Source: Sivonenia sp049582005 (GTDB taxonomy: Bacteria; Cyanobacteriota; Cyanobacteriia; Gloeobacterales; PMM-0068). Taken from it: DNA of 20,260 bases. The stretch spans positions 1-20,260 of the forward strand of contig JBAUTB010000181.1 of NCBI GenBank assembly GCA_049582005.1. Direction: 5' to 3'. Shown here in pieces: positions 1 through 7,145 of the stretch. How positions within the stretch are numbered: the stretch's first letter is position 1; each line of letters opens with the position of its first letter. Under the pieces are notes generated by a model. It searched no databases and was not told the origin of the DNA. It saw only the letters and a list, made by a program, of their open reading frames with translations. A program made the position numbers and the translations under genes.

Positions 1-759
1 GGGTAGGACATTGGGACTTTCTTTAAGGGCTTGTACTACTTCGGAGGTGATGCCCGTGGGATAGAGGTACAGCAGGCGAATCCAGGGCACAGGTACTTCA
101 GAGAGCTTGCGAATGAGTTCTGCTAACTTGGGCTCCCCGTAAATATCTCGGCCATAGTTTGTGGTGATTTGAGAAATTAGCAAAATTTCTTTCACCCCTT
201 CACGGGCCAGTTGATGGGCTTCTGTCACGATCGATTCTATGGAGCGAGAACGTTGGTCTCCTCTCAGATGAGGAATGATGCAAAAGGCACAGCGATAGTC
301 ACAGCCTTCCGCAATCCGCAGATAGGCCACTGATTCCGTCGTGGTGCGGTAGCGAGGGAGCTGTTCATCAGCAATAAAGGTAGGAATTTCCGAAACGGCA
401 GTGACCCGTTCTCCCTGTTCTACCCGTTCGATCACCTTGACAATATTTTGGTAGTCTCCGGTGCCAATGAGGGCCACAGCTTCTGGCAGTTCGGCCAAAA
501 GTTCTTCCTGGAAATGCTGTGCTAAACAGCCAGAAATAATAATCCGTTTTCCCTGTTCGGCCAAACTTACCAAAGTGCGTACGGATTCTTTGCGAGCATC
601 CTCGATAAAACTACAGGTATTGACCAGGACATAGTCGGCTTTTTCTTCGTCACTATCAACGCCATAGCCCGCCTGAGCCAGCAGCCCCAGCATATGTTCG
701 GTATCTACCCGATTTTTTTCACACCCCAAATGAGTGACCGCAATCGTTGGTTTAGACAC
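1..759 (-). CDS. rimO: Ribosomal protein S12 methylthiotransferase RimO (C-terminus cut by window edge)
   Basis: The gene runs off the left edge: 253 codons are visible and the C-terminal part, including the TRAM domain, is missing. RimO is a radical-SAM enzyme that methylthiolates an aspartate of ribosomal protein S12. The N-terminal UPF0004 domain has its three cluster cysteines at about residues 13 (HLGCEKN), 49 (NTCSF) and 78 (SGCLA). The radical-SAM motif CDYRCAFC lies at about 153-160, with C153, C157 and C160 binding the second 4Fe-4S cluster. The LGCEKNRVDTE opening and the ISQITTNYG stretch favour RimO over its tRNA-modifying relative MiaB. The start is GTG at 759; an in-frame TAA at 768-766 excludes an earlier start. 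No clear Shine-Dalgarno sequence is present. The gene is divergent from the oxidoreductase at 1042. Confidence 0.93.
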   Translation of the reverse strand, partial: MSKPTIAVTHLGCEKNRVDTEHMLGLLAQAGYGVDSDEEKADYVLVNTCSFIEDARKESVRTLVSLAEQGKRIIISGCLAQHFQEELLAELPEAVALIGTGDYQNIVKVIERVEQGERVTAVSEIPTFIADEQLPRYRTTTESVAYLRIAEGCDYRCAFCIIPHLRGDQRSRSIESIVTEAHQLAREGVKEILLISQITTNYGRDIYGEPKLAELIRKLSEVPVPWIRLLYLYPTGITSEVVQALKESPNVLP

Positions 760-838
760 AGAGATTTAAATAATTGGCTTATTGATCATAGGTGTTTTAG
801 GATCTCGACGCACAATTCTGATGTGTTATTGGAGAAGC

Positions 839-867
839 ATTATCTATCTGAATATTTGTACACAAAA
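839..867 (-). promoter_or_regulatory. Candidate rimO promoter
   Basis: Read on the minus strand, a GATAAT -10 box (839-844, five of six consensus bases) follows a weak TTTTGT -35 box (862-867) with 17-bp spacing. It would give a leader of about 75 nt before the rimO GTG. This is motif matching only. The rest of the 282-bp gap between rimO and the gene at 1042 shows no further gene. Confidence 0.35.
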
Positions 868-1007
868 TAATAAGTTGTGAGTAGCGGTCTTCTTTTTGGA
901 ACACTCATGGAATTATGATAGGGGTGCCGGATACTCTCAATGCAGCCTGCTAGTAGGGCTGTTTCGGCGTTAATTTGTGCTGGATAGCCCGAGGACATCA
1001 CAATCCA

Positions 1008-1024
1008 GAGGCTATATTAGCCTC
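1008..1024. promoter_or_regulatory. Perfect inverted repeat upstream of the MDR oxidoreductase
   Basis: GAGGCTA-TAT-TAGCCTC is a perfect 7-bp inverted repeat with a 3-bp centre. It ends 17 bp before the ATG at 1042 and contains a -10-like TATATT at 1013-1018. A regulator dimer bound here would block a promoter using that -10, so an operator is plausible. As RNA it would be a small hairpin near the 5' end. The function is inferred. Confidence 0.45.
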
Positions 1025-1041
1025 ACCTATGAGACGTTTTT

Positions 1042-1995
1042 ATGCAAGCGATGATTATTACTGGTTTTGGTGGTCCGGATGTCTTTGAAGAACGTTATAT
1101 TCCAAAGCCAGAGCCAAACGCTAACCAAATCTTGGTCCGCGTACATGCTACTTCTGTCAATCCTGTAGACTACAAAATTCGGCGCAATGGAAAGTGGGCT
1201 GGAGTGGAGCCTCCTGCCGTCATTGGCTATGACGTGGCGGGTGTTGTTGAAGAGGTGGGGCCAGGGGTTAAGAATTTCAAGATCGGCGATGAGGTTTTCT
1301 ATACTCCAGTCATCTTTGGCGGAGAAGGAAGCTACGCCGAATACCACGTTACGGACGAATCGATTGTTGCGCTCAAGCCCAGAAACCTCAGCTTTACGGA
1401 AGCGGCGAGTATGCCCCTAGCAGGCTGCACGGCGTGGGATGCCGTGGTCCGTCTGGCAAAAACGCAACCGGGGGAGACCATTCTCATTCATGCTGCGGCT
1501 GGGGGTGTGGGTTCTCTGGCGGTGCAAATTGCCAAAGCGGCGGGAGCCCGCGTGCTAGCGACCTGCAGTAAGAAAAATATCGCTCTGGTCAAATCCTTGG
1601 GTGCTGATGTTGTTATTGATTATCGAGCAGAAGACTTCGTCAAGGCTGTTCTTCGTGAAACGGAAGACCAGGGGGTAGATATCGTCTACGACACAGTCGG
1701 AGGGGATACTTTAGCGAGGAGTATTGAGATTACGCGTCCCTACGGACGCCTGGTGAGCATTGTCGATACTACGGGGGACCTCAACGGGGCCTACATTAAA
1801 AACCTAACGCTCTATTTCCTGTTTTTGGAACGAGCGAGTTACAAAATGGAAGCGCTACGTAATCTGATTGAGCAAGAACAATTGCATCCGGTTATAGACT
1901 CGGTGTTACCCCTCAATCAAGCCGCCAAAGCCCATCAACAACTAGAACGTGGTGGGGTCAAAGGGAAAATCGTGCTGGAAGTTTCAGAAAACTGA
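1042..1995 (+). CDS. MDR-superfamily NADP-dependent oxidoreductase (quinone oxidoreductase / zeta-crystallin type)
   Basis: This 317-residue protein is a medium-chain dehydrogenase/reductase. The N-terminal GroES-like domain (about residues 1-120) carries the SVNPVDYKIR, PAVIGYDVAG and VGPGVKNFKIGDEV segments. The Rossmann domain has the cofactor loop HAAAGGVGSLAVQIAK at about 150-165 and GVDIVYDTVGG at about 211-221. The catalytic-zinc cysteine and histidine of true alcohol dehydrogenases are absent (NPVDYK occupies that place), so a zinc-independent NADPH:quinone or enone reductase is more likely. The real substrate cannot be read from sequence. The ATG at 1042 is chosen; a second in-frame ATG lies three codons in. 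It stands alone on the plus strand and converges on the small gene ending at 2010. The palindrome just upstream suggests regulated, perhaps stress-responsive, expression. Confidence 0.88.
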   Translation: MQAMIITGFGGPDVFEERYIPKPEPNANQILVRVHATSVNPVDYKIRRNGKWAGVEPPAVIGYDVAGVVEEVGPGVKNFKIGDEVFYTPVIFGGEGSYAEYHVTDESIVALKPRNLSFTEAASMPLAGCTAWDAVVRLAKTQPGETILIHAAAGGVGSLAVQIAKAAGARVLATCSKKNIALVKSLGADVVIDYRAEDFVKAVLRETEDQGVDIVYDTVGGDTLARSIEITRPYGRLVSIVDTTGDLNGAYIKNLTLYFLFLERASYKMEALRNLIEQEQLHPVIDSVLPLNQAAKAHQQLERGGVKGKIVLEVSEN

Positions 1996-2009
1996 TTTCA
2001 AAGCGCTCA

Positions 2010-2303
2010 TTATTTGTGGCCTATGCTGTCCACATAATTTTGCAAAACCTCCCTTAAAAAAGCTGTTCCCACGGGCGTGACTTTTTCGAGATGGGAGGGC
2101 TTAGGGTCATGCACAAGGGTCTTGTACACCCGGAACTTCTCCCCCTCGAAGGCCGCTTCCACCCAGATGTGTTCCCCGAGACTGGGGTATTCCACCAAAC
2201 AGACGTCTTCACCAGCAGGCTTGACTTCTAATACGGGATCCACTTTGCTGGCAACCTGGCGAACTTTGGAAATAAAAGCGTCAAAATCAAGCTTCGCGGT
2301 CAT
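2010..2303 (-). CDS. Conserved-looking hypothetical protein, 97 residues
   Basis: I do not recognise the family. The product is small and soluble, with no signal peptide, membrane segment or cysteine cluster; its single cysteine is C49. It reads as a short alpha/beta domain: a helix around residues 6-20, several strands through about 25-65, and a C-terminal helix around 78-93. The start is ATG 2303, supported by a GGAGTAGG Shine-Dalgarno-like stretch a few bases upstream. The AGTAGGAA block occurs twice in this leader (2307-2313 and 2321-2327 on the plus strand as CCTACTC). The gene lies 105 bp downstream of purE on the same strand, so it could be the last gene of a purK-purE transcript or have its own promoter. 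It converges on the oxidoreductase with only 14 bp between stop codons. Confidence 0.75.
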   Translation of the reverse strand: MTAKLDFDAFISKVRQVASKVDPVLEVKPAGEDVCLVEYPSLGEHIWVEAAFEGEKFRVYKTLVHDPKPSHLEKVTPVGTAFLREVLQNYVDSIGHK

Positions 2304-2408
2304 TTTCCTACTCCAATATTCCTACTCTCATCATCCTGCCATGTTCGAAGACTTGCAAGAAATAGAGTAGGTCGTAAACCTTGAAATATTTAAAGCCGAT
2401 GCGCTCGC

Positions 2409-2930
2409 CTAACACAGTTGTTCAAGATAGGCTGCATAGCCTAGGATTTCCAAGCGGGCTTCTTTCTGGGAGACTTCATCATGGAGTTGGGCTTGGTAGG
2501 CGAGCATCTTCTCCAGGAGTTCGGAATGGCTTGTGCTGAGCATGCGTATGGCGAGGAGACCTGCATTTTTTGCATTCCCAATCGCTACCGTGGCAACAGG
2601 AATCCCCCCAGGCATCTGCACGATGGAATAGAGCGAATCGAGGCCTCCCAGTTGTTTGGTGGGAACGGGGACGCCAATGACGGGCAAGGGAGAGAGGGAA
2701 GCGACCATGCCGGGTAAATGGGCTGCGCCTCCCGCTCCGGCAATAATTACTTTGATGCCCCGCAGATGGGCTTTTTGGGCAAATTGAACCATCACCTCTG
2801 GGGTACGATGCGCCGATACGATTTTGACTTCATGCTTGACTTCAAAGGCTTCCAGAATTTTGATCGCTTCGCTCATCACCGGCAGGTCGGAATCACTGCC
2901 CATGATCACGCTTACTAAACAATGGTTCAT
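2409..2930 (-). CDS. purE: N5-carboxyaminoimidazole ribonucleotide mutase PurE
   Basis: PurE rearranges N5-CAIR, the product of PurK, to CAIR in de novo purine synthesis. The 173-residue length is normal for the bacterial class I enzyme. The phosphate/nucleotide loop IMGSDSD is at about residues 9-15. The SAHRTPE motif is at 39-45, with the catalytic histidine H41. The AGAGGAAHLPGMVAS loop is at about 64-78, and the subunit-interface segment SIVQMPGGIPVATVAIG at about 102-118. The gene starts 15 bp after the purK stop on the same strand, so the two are surely co-transcribed with purK first. Nothing looks damaged. Confidence 0.96.
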   Translation of the reverse strand: MNHCLVSVIMGSDSDLPVMSEAIKILEAFEVKHEVKIVSAHRTPEVMVQFAQKAHLRGIKVIIAGAGGAAHLPGMVASLSPLPVIGVPVPTKQLGGLDSLYSIVQMPGGIPVATVAIGNAKNAGLLAIRMLSTSHSELLEKMLAYQAQLHDEVSQKEARLEILGYAAYLEQLC

Positions 2931-2945
2931 GCCCTTCTACCTCTA

Positions 2946-4139
2946 TTAAATTTTCAGCAGCGTACGGGCTTGCCACGCCCGTTGGTAAGCCGCTTCCAGA
3001 TTATCCCCCAGAACCGTAATGTGCCCTAGTTTGCGACCAGGCCGAGCCGCTTTGCCATACCAATGAAAGTGCACATCTTCCAGGGCCAGGAGAGGGGATG
3101 GGTCTATCGTCGCAGGGGCCTGCACTTCTCCCAAAATATTGACCATAACAGCCGCAGGACGAACCAATGCTGTACTCCCTAAAGGCCAATGGAGAATAGC
3201 CCGCACATGTTGTTCAAACTGGCTGGTGACACAGCCTTCAATCGTGAAATGACCCGAATTATGGGGACGAGGGGCAAGTTCATTGATCCAAAGTTTGCCA
3301 CTGGCTTCTTGAAATAGTTCTACGGCGACAATCCCTACCCCTTGCACGGCTTCTACGGCTGCTTGGGCAAGCTGAGTTGCCTGTTCTTGAAGAGCGGTCG
3401 GGATTGCTGCAGGAGCAAGGACCGTATGACAAACTTCTCCCACTTGTTGGGTTTCCACAACCGGATAGCTCTTGATTTGTGCGGAAGGTCCACGGGCCAC
3501 CAAAACAGCGAGTTCTCGTTTAAAGGGAATATACTGCTCCACCAATAAAGGCTGCCGCGCAAATTGCTTCCAAATTGCTTCCCAATCATTATCGGGACGT
3601 AAAATCACTGTCCCTTGACCGTCATAGCCCTGTTTACGGGTTTTTAAGACTACCGTTGGCCCATAGGCTTCGGCAAAGGCCAAGAGTTCGGCATAGGTTT
3701 CTACCCTGCGGAAGATAGGAACGGGTAAGTCGTGCTTTTCGAGGTGCTCACGCTGCAGGTACTTGTCTTGAATCCAAGTCAGCGTCTGGGGATGGGGCCA
3801 AATCGGAATGTCGTACTGTTGGGAAATGGCAGAAAGAACGGTGCCATCGACCCATTCGTTCTCTACCGTCAATACATCTGCCCCCTGGGCCAAGGCTGCC
3901 AAAAGCTGAGGGTCTTCCAAACTACCTATCAGCGCTTGACTGACCTGGGCTGCACTTTCTTGAGGGTGATTCGCCAAAATTTGGGTTTGAATCCCCATCC
4001 GATGAGCCGCTAGAGCCAACATGCGCCCTAGCTGTCCCCCTCCGATAATGCCTACGCGCTTGCAGTAGGACGGGTGCGATTCTGTTTTGCCCAAAACTAA
4101 CGACTGTTCCAAAGGACCAGATGGATACGACTCCGTCAT
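2946..4139 (-). CDS. purK: N5-carboxyaminoimidazole ribonucleotide synthase PurK
   Basis: PurK is an ATP-grasp ligase that carboxylates AIR with bicarbonate and ATP to give N5-CAIR, which PurE then uses. At 397 residues it is a little longer than usual because of about 27 extra N-terminal residues before the RVGIIGGGQLGRML motif (about 28-41). If those are not translated, the true start lies downstream of ATG 4139. The ATP-grasp region has LKTRKQGYDGQGT at about 165-177 and LVEQYIPFKRELAVLVAR at about 199-216. The hallmark NELAPRPHNSGH is at about 286-297. It is separated from Uma2 upstream by 45 bp and from purE downstream by 15 bp. The purK-purE order is the classic arrangement. Confidence 0.95.
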   Translation of the reverse strand: MTESYPSGPLEQSLVLGKTESHPSYCKRVGIIGGGQLGRMLALAAHRMGIQTQILANHPQESAAQVSQALIGSLEDPQLLAALAQGADVLTVENEWVDGTVLSAISQQYDIPIWPHPQTLTWIQDKYLQREHLEKHDLPVPIFRRVETYAELLAFAEAYGPTVVLKTRKQGYDGQGTVILRPDNDWEAIWKQFARQPLLVEQYIPFKRELAVLVARGPSAQIKSYPVVETQQVGEVCHTVLAPAAIPTALQEQATQLAQAAVEAVQGVGIVAVELFQEASGKLWINELAPRPHNSGHFTIEGCVTSQFEQHVRAILHWPLGSTALVRPAAVMVNILGEVQAPATIDPSPLLALEDVHFHWYGKAARPGRKLGHITVLGDNLEAAYQRAWQARTLLKI

Positions 4140-4184
4140 TTTCGCTCAAGAGGGAGCTATTCCGTTGGGTCTAGCTCAAGGTTT

Positions 4185-4856
4185 TTACTGCATGTGCATG
4201 CGAATCCAGGCCCGAAATTCTTCGATCGTTTCACACTGGTCTAAGACCTGAGGAATTTCCGTGAGGGGAAGCTGAGGAAAAGTTGGGCTTATATCTGAAA
4301 CGATGTAATGCCCTTGTTCCACTTCTCGTGCAAAGACTTGGAAAATCTTTTTCTTGGCGTCGTAGTGCCATAGCTCTGGAACCCCCAAAGCTGCATAGAT
4401 AGGAAAATTCGCTTTTGAAGAATGGGTGTAATCGACTTCAATCACTAAATCAGGAGGAGGGTCCTTGGTCAGATCTAGACGAACTCTACCTTTAACCAGG
4501 GCCTCATTTTGGATATAGAAGCATTGGTCTGGCTCTACTCCTTTTCGTAAGTCTTCGCGTTCCCACGTGGTTGAACCTCTGCTTCTTAGAGGGAGATTTG
4601 ATTCGTATGCTAAGGCCCGTACGAAATTTCCTAGGGCTTCTTTGTAATATTCGTGCTCATTGGTAGGAGCCATGATCGTCAAAACTCCGTCATCATAAGC
4701 GATACGAGCTGCTCGGTGTTCTCCCAATTGATCTAGTATTTTTTGATACTCTTGCCAGTTCACGTTGTCGAGGACAATCTTTCGGCCTGGCACCAGGATA
4801 TCTAGAGGTTTCGAGACGGCTGGCATGGAATCAATTTCTCTATGCTCTACCTGCAT
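4185..4856 (-). CDS. Uma2 family (DUF820) PD-(D/E)XK nuclease-like protein
   Basis: This 223-residue protein belongs to the Uma2/DUF820 restriction-endonuclease-fold family, which is massively expanded in cyanobacteria and whose cellular role is poorly known. The nuclease core is recognisable. YDDGVLTIMAPTNEHEYY lies at about residues 54-71. VEPDQCFYI (about 107-115) holds D110. PPDLVIEVDYTHSSKANFPIYAALGVPELWHYD runs across about 134-166, with D136 and E140 as likely metal ligands and K148 a candidate for the lysine of the motif. The catalytic set thus seems intact, but activity is not proven. The start is ATG 4856; M11 is an alternative. It lies 40 bp after the CaCA gene and 45 bp before purK on the same strand, so it may ride on the mrp-CaCA transcript. 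No methylase or toxin partner is next to it. Confidence 0.88.
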   Translation of the reverse strand: MQVEHREIDSMPAVSKPLDILVPGRKIVLDNVNWQEYQKILDQLGEHRAARIAYDDGVLTIMAPTNEHEYYKEALGNFVRALAYESNLPLRSRGSTTWEREDLRKGVEPDQCFYIQNEALVKGRVRLDLTKDPPPDLVIEVDYTHSSKANFPIYAALGVPELWHYDAKKKIFQVFAREVEQGHYIVSDISPTFPQLPLTEIPQVLDQCETIEEFRAWIRMHMQ

Positions 4857-4896
4857 TATCCACTTTCCTTTATCCTCGCAAAGGCCCTCTCCAAAA

Positions 4897-6006
4897 CTAT
4901 GACTTCACGGGGGGTAAACCACGACGCTCTCGTATAGCCCGAACTGTAACCGTGAGTAGAGTGATTGCTGTCAGGGGTAAGGCAAACAGAAGCATCGCAT
5001 TGCTAAAGAGAGGGAGGGCATCATGCTCCGTGGCATCCAAAATCAAATAGAGGGTGTACGCAACGTAATAGCCCAAAAAGACAGCCCCTTCCCAACGGGA
5101 AATCACATTGCCCGTAAAGAAAATAGGTAAACAGGCGATCGCTACTGCAATCATGACGGGAATATCAAAACTTAAGGCTGAAGGTGCAACCGGAATCCCA
5201 TTGGGGGCAAGGATGCTGGATAGACCCAGTACGAACAGAATATTGAATAGATTACTGCCTACCACATTACCCACGGCAATATCCCGTTCGCCTCGAATAC
5301 TGGCAATCACTGAGGTAGCCACTTCAGGCAGAGAAGTCCCTGCCGCAATGATGGTCAAGCCAATCACCAACTCACTAACCCCCAAGGTTTTGGCAATCAT
5401 GACAGCCCCATCCACCAGCCATCGGGAGCCAAGCACGAGGAGGATAAGGCCACCAACAATCAGGCCAAGGTTAATAATTACCGTTCTTAGTTTCCCACCA
5501 ACCGCTGAAGCTTCTCGGACTGCTTCAGTGTATTCCTCTTGAATTTGAGTATTTTCCTTTCGGCTTTGACGGATAGACCAGACGGTGTAAATAACCAGTC
5601 CAGAAGAGAGCAAGAGGCCATCTATGCGACTCAGGCTGCCGTCCAACGATAAAAGCAACAGCAACACCGATACCCCAATCATCAGCGGTACATCCAGGCG
5701 CACTAGTTGCTGTGAGACCAGGAGGGGAGCAATCAGAGCCGAAAGTCCCAGGATAAAGAGGACATTGAAGATATTGCTGCCTACCACGTTACCAAGGGCG
5801 ATATCCGCTTGACCAGCATAGGCAGACTGCACACTGACGGCTAATTCAGGGGCACTGGTTCCAAAGGCTACGACCGTTAAACCAATCACTAAGGGCGAGA
5901 TGCCCACAGAAACCGCCAGGCGCGAAGCTCCTTTCACCAACAATTCGGCACCAACCACCAATAGTGCCAAGCCCAGGGTAAACAGAATGAAGGTAACTAA
6001 ATCCAT
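4897..6006 (-). CDS. CaCA-type calcium/sodium:proton antiporter (YrbG-like)
   Basis: This inner-membrane exchanger of the Ca2+/cation antiporter superfamily has 369 residues and about ten hydrophobic helices. The two diagnostic alpha repeats are present in inverted halves. The first has GTSAPE at about 49-54 and GNVVGSNIFN at about 72-81. The second has GTSLPE at about 223-228 and GNVVGSNLFN at about 246-255. The acidic residues in the two GTSxPE motifs are the expected ion ligands. A charged loop at about 146-172 joins the halves. The family exchanges Ca2+ (sometimes Na+ or K+) against Na+ or H+; which ion is moved here is unknown. It begins 10 bp after the mrpG stop on the same strand, so it is almost certainly part of the mrp transcript, linking calcium and sodium/proton exchange. 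Confidence 0.92.
   Translation of the reverse strand: MDLVTFILFTLGLALLVVGAELLVKGASRLAVSVGISPLVIGLTVVAFGTSAPELAVSVQSAYAGQADIALGNVVGSNIFNVLFILGLSALIAPLLVSQQLVRLDVPLMIGVSVLLLLLSLDGSLSRIDGLLLSSGLVIYTVWSIRQSRKENTQIQEEYTEAVREASAVGGKLRTVIINLGLIVGGLILLVLGSRWLVDGAVMIAKTLGVSELVIGLTIIAAGTSLPEVATSVIASIRGERDIAVGNVVGSNLFNILFVLGLSSILAPNGIPVAPSALSFDIPVMIAVAIACLPIFFTGNVISRWEGAVFLGYYVAYTLYLILDATEHDALPLFSNAMLLFALPLTAITLLTVTVRAIRERRGLPPVKS
5135..5142. repeat. HIP1 octamer GCGATCGC
   Basis: A single exact copy of the cyanobacterial HIP1 palindrome lies inside the CaCA gene. HIP1-rich cyanobacteria carry about one per kilobase, so one copy in this window is close to chance and gives only weak taxonomic support. 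Confidence 0.6.
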
Positions 6007-6016
6007 ATAACCTCAC

Positions 6017-6379
6017 CTAAGAACTTTGGGTCTTGTCTTGGACACTTGGAACTGAGTTTTCACTGTGCCCCCATTCATCCCGTACCGTTCCTTTCCAGAG
6101 GGAGACCCCCATCGCATAACCGGCACGGCCTAGTACATGTGCTGCTACCGGAGCGGTTAACAACATAAAGGCAATAGTGGCTAGTACCCGACTGGTAACG
6201 CCTAAGTCATTGAAGTGCACGGCCACGGCCAGCAGTATGCAGCTGATGCCCAGGGTTGAAGCCTTAGAAGTAACGGAAGTCCGTAAAAATAGATCGGGCA
6301 TCCGCACAATACCCAGTGCCGCGATGCTCATAAACGCAATGCCGACGATCATCAGAAATGCGCTGAATCCCTCTTGCAT
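6017..6379 (-). CDS. mrpG: Mrp/Mnh antiporter subunit G
   Basis: MrpG is a small membrane subunit of the hetero-oligomeric Mrp Na+(Li+)/H+ antiporter. The 120-residue product has three hydrophobic segments and the family core GIVRMPDLFLRTSVTSKASTLG at about residues 23-44, followed by a segment with RVLATIAFMLLTAPVAAHVLGRA. The last 25 residues are a polar cytoplasmic tail. The reading frame is open further upstream to 6679, but those 100 residues overlap mrpF in another frame and look unlike membrane protein. The ATG at 6379, 2 bp after the mrpF stop, is the real start. It is the last mrp gene, and the CaCA exchanger follows at once. Confidence 0.93.
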   Translation of the reverse strand: MQEGFSAFLMIVGIAFMSIAALGIVRMPDLFLRTSVTSKASTLGISCILLAVAVHFNDLGVTSRVLATIAFMLLTAPVAAHVLGRAGYAMGVSLWKGTVRDEWGHSENSVPSVQDKTQSS

Positions 6380-6381
6380 CG

Positions 6382-6651
6382 CTAAATACTCCTTTCCATA
6401 TAGTAAGCAAAAGCCACCGTTCCCAGAAATGAGATCAGCGCCAGGATGATCGCTACATCCAAAAAAACGGGTTGATTCATGGCAATGGCATAGACCCCAG
6501 CCAACCCCATACCTAGAATAGCTAACAGGTCTAGGGCCACCACTCGGTCCGGTAAACTGGGTCCTTTCACTAAACGGACAAAGGCCAGCAATACAGCCAC
6601 CGCTAGCAGGGGCATTATGAAGTACAGCCCTAAAGCTTGGATACTTCTCAT
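6382..6651 (-). CDS. mrpF: Mrp/Mnh antiporter subunit F
   Basis: MrpF is a small three-helix subunit of the Mrp complex, 89 residues here, which is the usual length. The family signature RLVKGPSLPDRVVALDLLAI spans about residues 26-45. It is followed by a membrane helix and the VFLDVAIILALISFLGTVAFA segment. Its ATG overlaps the mrpE stop by 4 bp (ATGA-type coupling), and its stop is 2 bp before mrpG, which indicates translational coupling through the operon. Confidence 0.93.
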   Translation of the reverse strand: MRSIQALGLYFIMPLLAVAVLLAFVRLVKGPSLPDRVVALDLLAILGMGLAGVYAIAMNQPVFLDVAIILALISFLGTVAFAYYMERSI

Positions 6652-7145
6652 TGGAATAGCTCCTGTACACGTCGTTCAAAGCCTTCTTTGGTCTCTTTGC
6701 GGAACTGTTCTATGTCCTCTACATACAACACATGAACATAAAGCATGCTGCGATCAGGGGCTACATCCAGACTCAAAGTTCCGGGAGTAAGGGTAATTAG
6801 GTTAGCCAAGAGAGTGATTTCAGCATCTGTTTTAATGTCTAAGGGGATGGCCACAATAGCGGGCTGTAATCGCTTAAGAGGACTTAAAACACTGATTGCT
6901 ACCCGTAGGTTGGCAAGAATTAATTCCCAGACAAAAAATGCTATGAAACCAGCGAGCTGCGGAATTTTCATAAAATAATTGGAAATCTTGATAGAGCGGT
7001 ATACTCCGTCTCTATCCTTAGGTTTAAGTAACCATAAGATTAGATAGCCTAGGGCAAAACCAAAGCCTAAATTGATAAGGGTAAACTGTCCTGTCAGGGC
7101 AGCCCAAGCGATGGCAAGGAAAGCATTCAGGAATAAAGTGATCAT
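6648..7145 (-). CDS. mrpE: Mrp/Mnh antiporter subunit E
   Basis: MrpE is a 165-residue membrane subunit with two or three N-terminal helices (about residues 3-40 and 62-85) and a C-terminal soluble domain. Family landmarks are the FVWELILANLRVAISVLSP stretch at about 71-89 and LITLTPGTLSLDVAPD at about 115-130. The C-terminal half ends in a charged helix. It overlaps mrpD upstream and mrpF downstream by 4 bp each. MrpE is needed for full assembly or activity of the complex in studied bacteria but does not itself resemble an ion channel. Confidence 0.92.
   Translation of the reverse strand: MITLFLNAFLAIAWAALTGQFTLINLGFGFALGYLILWLLKPKDRDGVYRSIKISNYFMKIPQLAGFIAFFVWELILANLRVAISVLSPLKRLQPAIVAIPLDIKTDAEITLLANLITLTPGTLSLDVAPDRSMLYVHVLYVEDIEQFRKETKEGFERRVQELFQ

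Noticed and set aside
1027..1420. Short open frames on both strands overlapping the oxidoreductase
   Set aside because: They are shadows of the strongly supported plus-strand gene.
4185..4856. The Uma2 protein as part of a defence or restriction system
   Set aside because: No methylase, specificity subunit, toxin or mobile element is nearby, and the family is abundant in cyanobacteria as solitary genes.
6380..6679. A 100-residue N-terminal extension of MrpG in the open frame up to 6679
   Set aside because: It overlaps mrpF out of frame and looks like a shadow of it. Family N-termini begin at the ATG at 6379.
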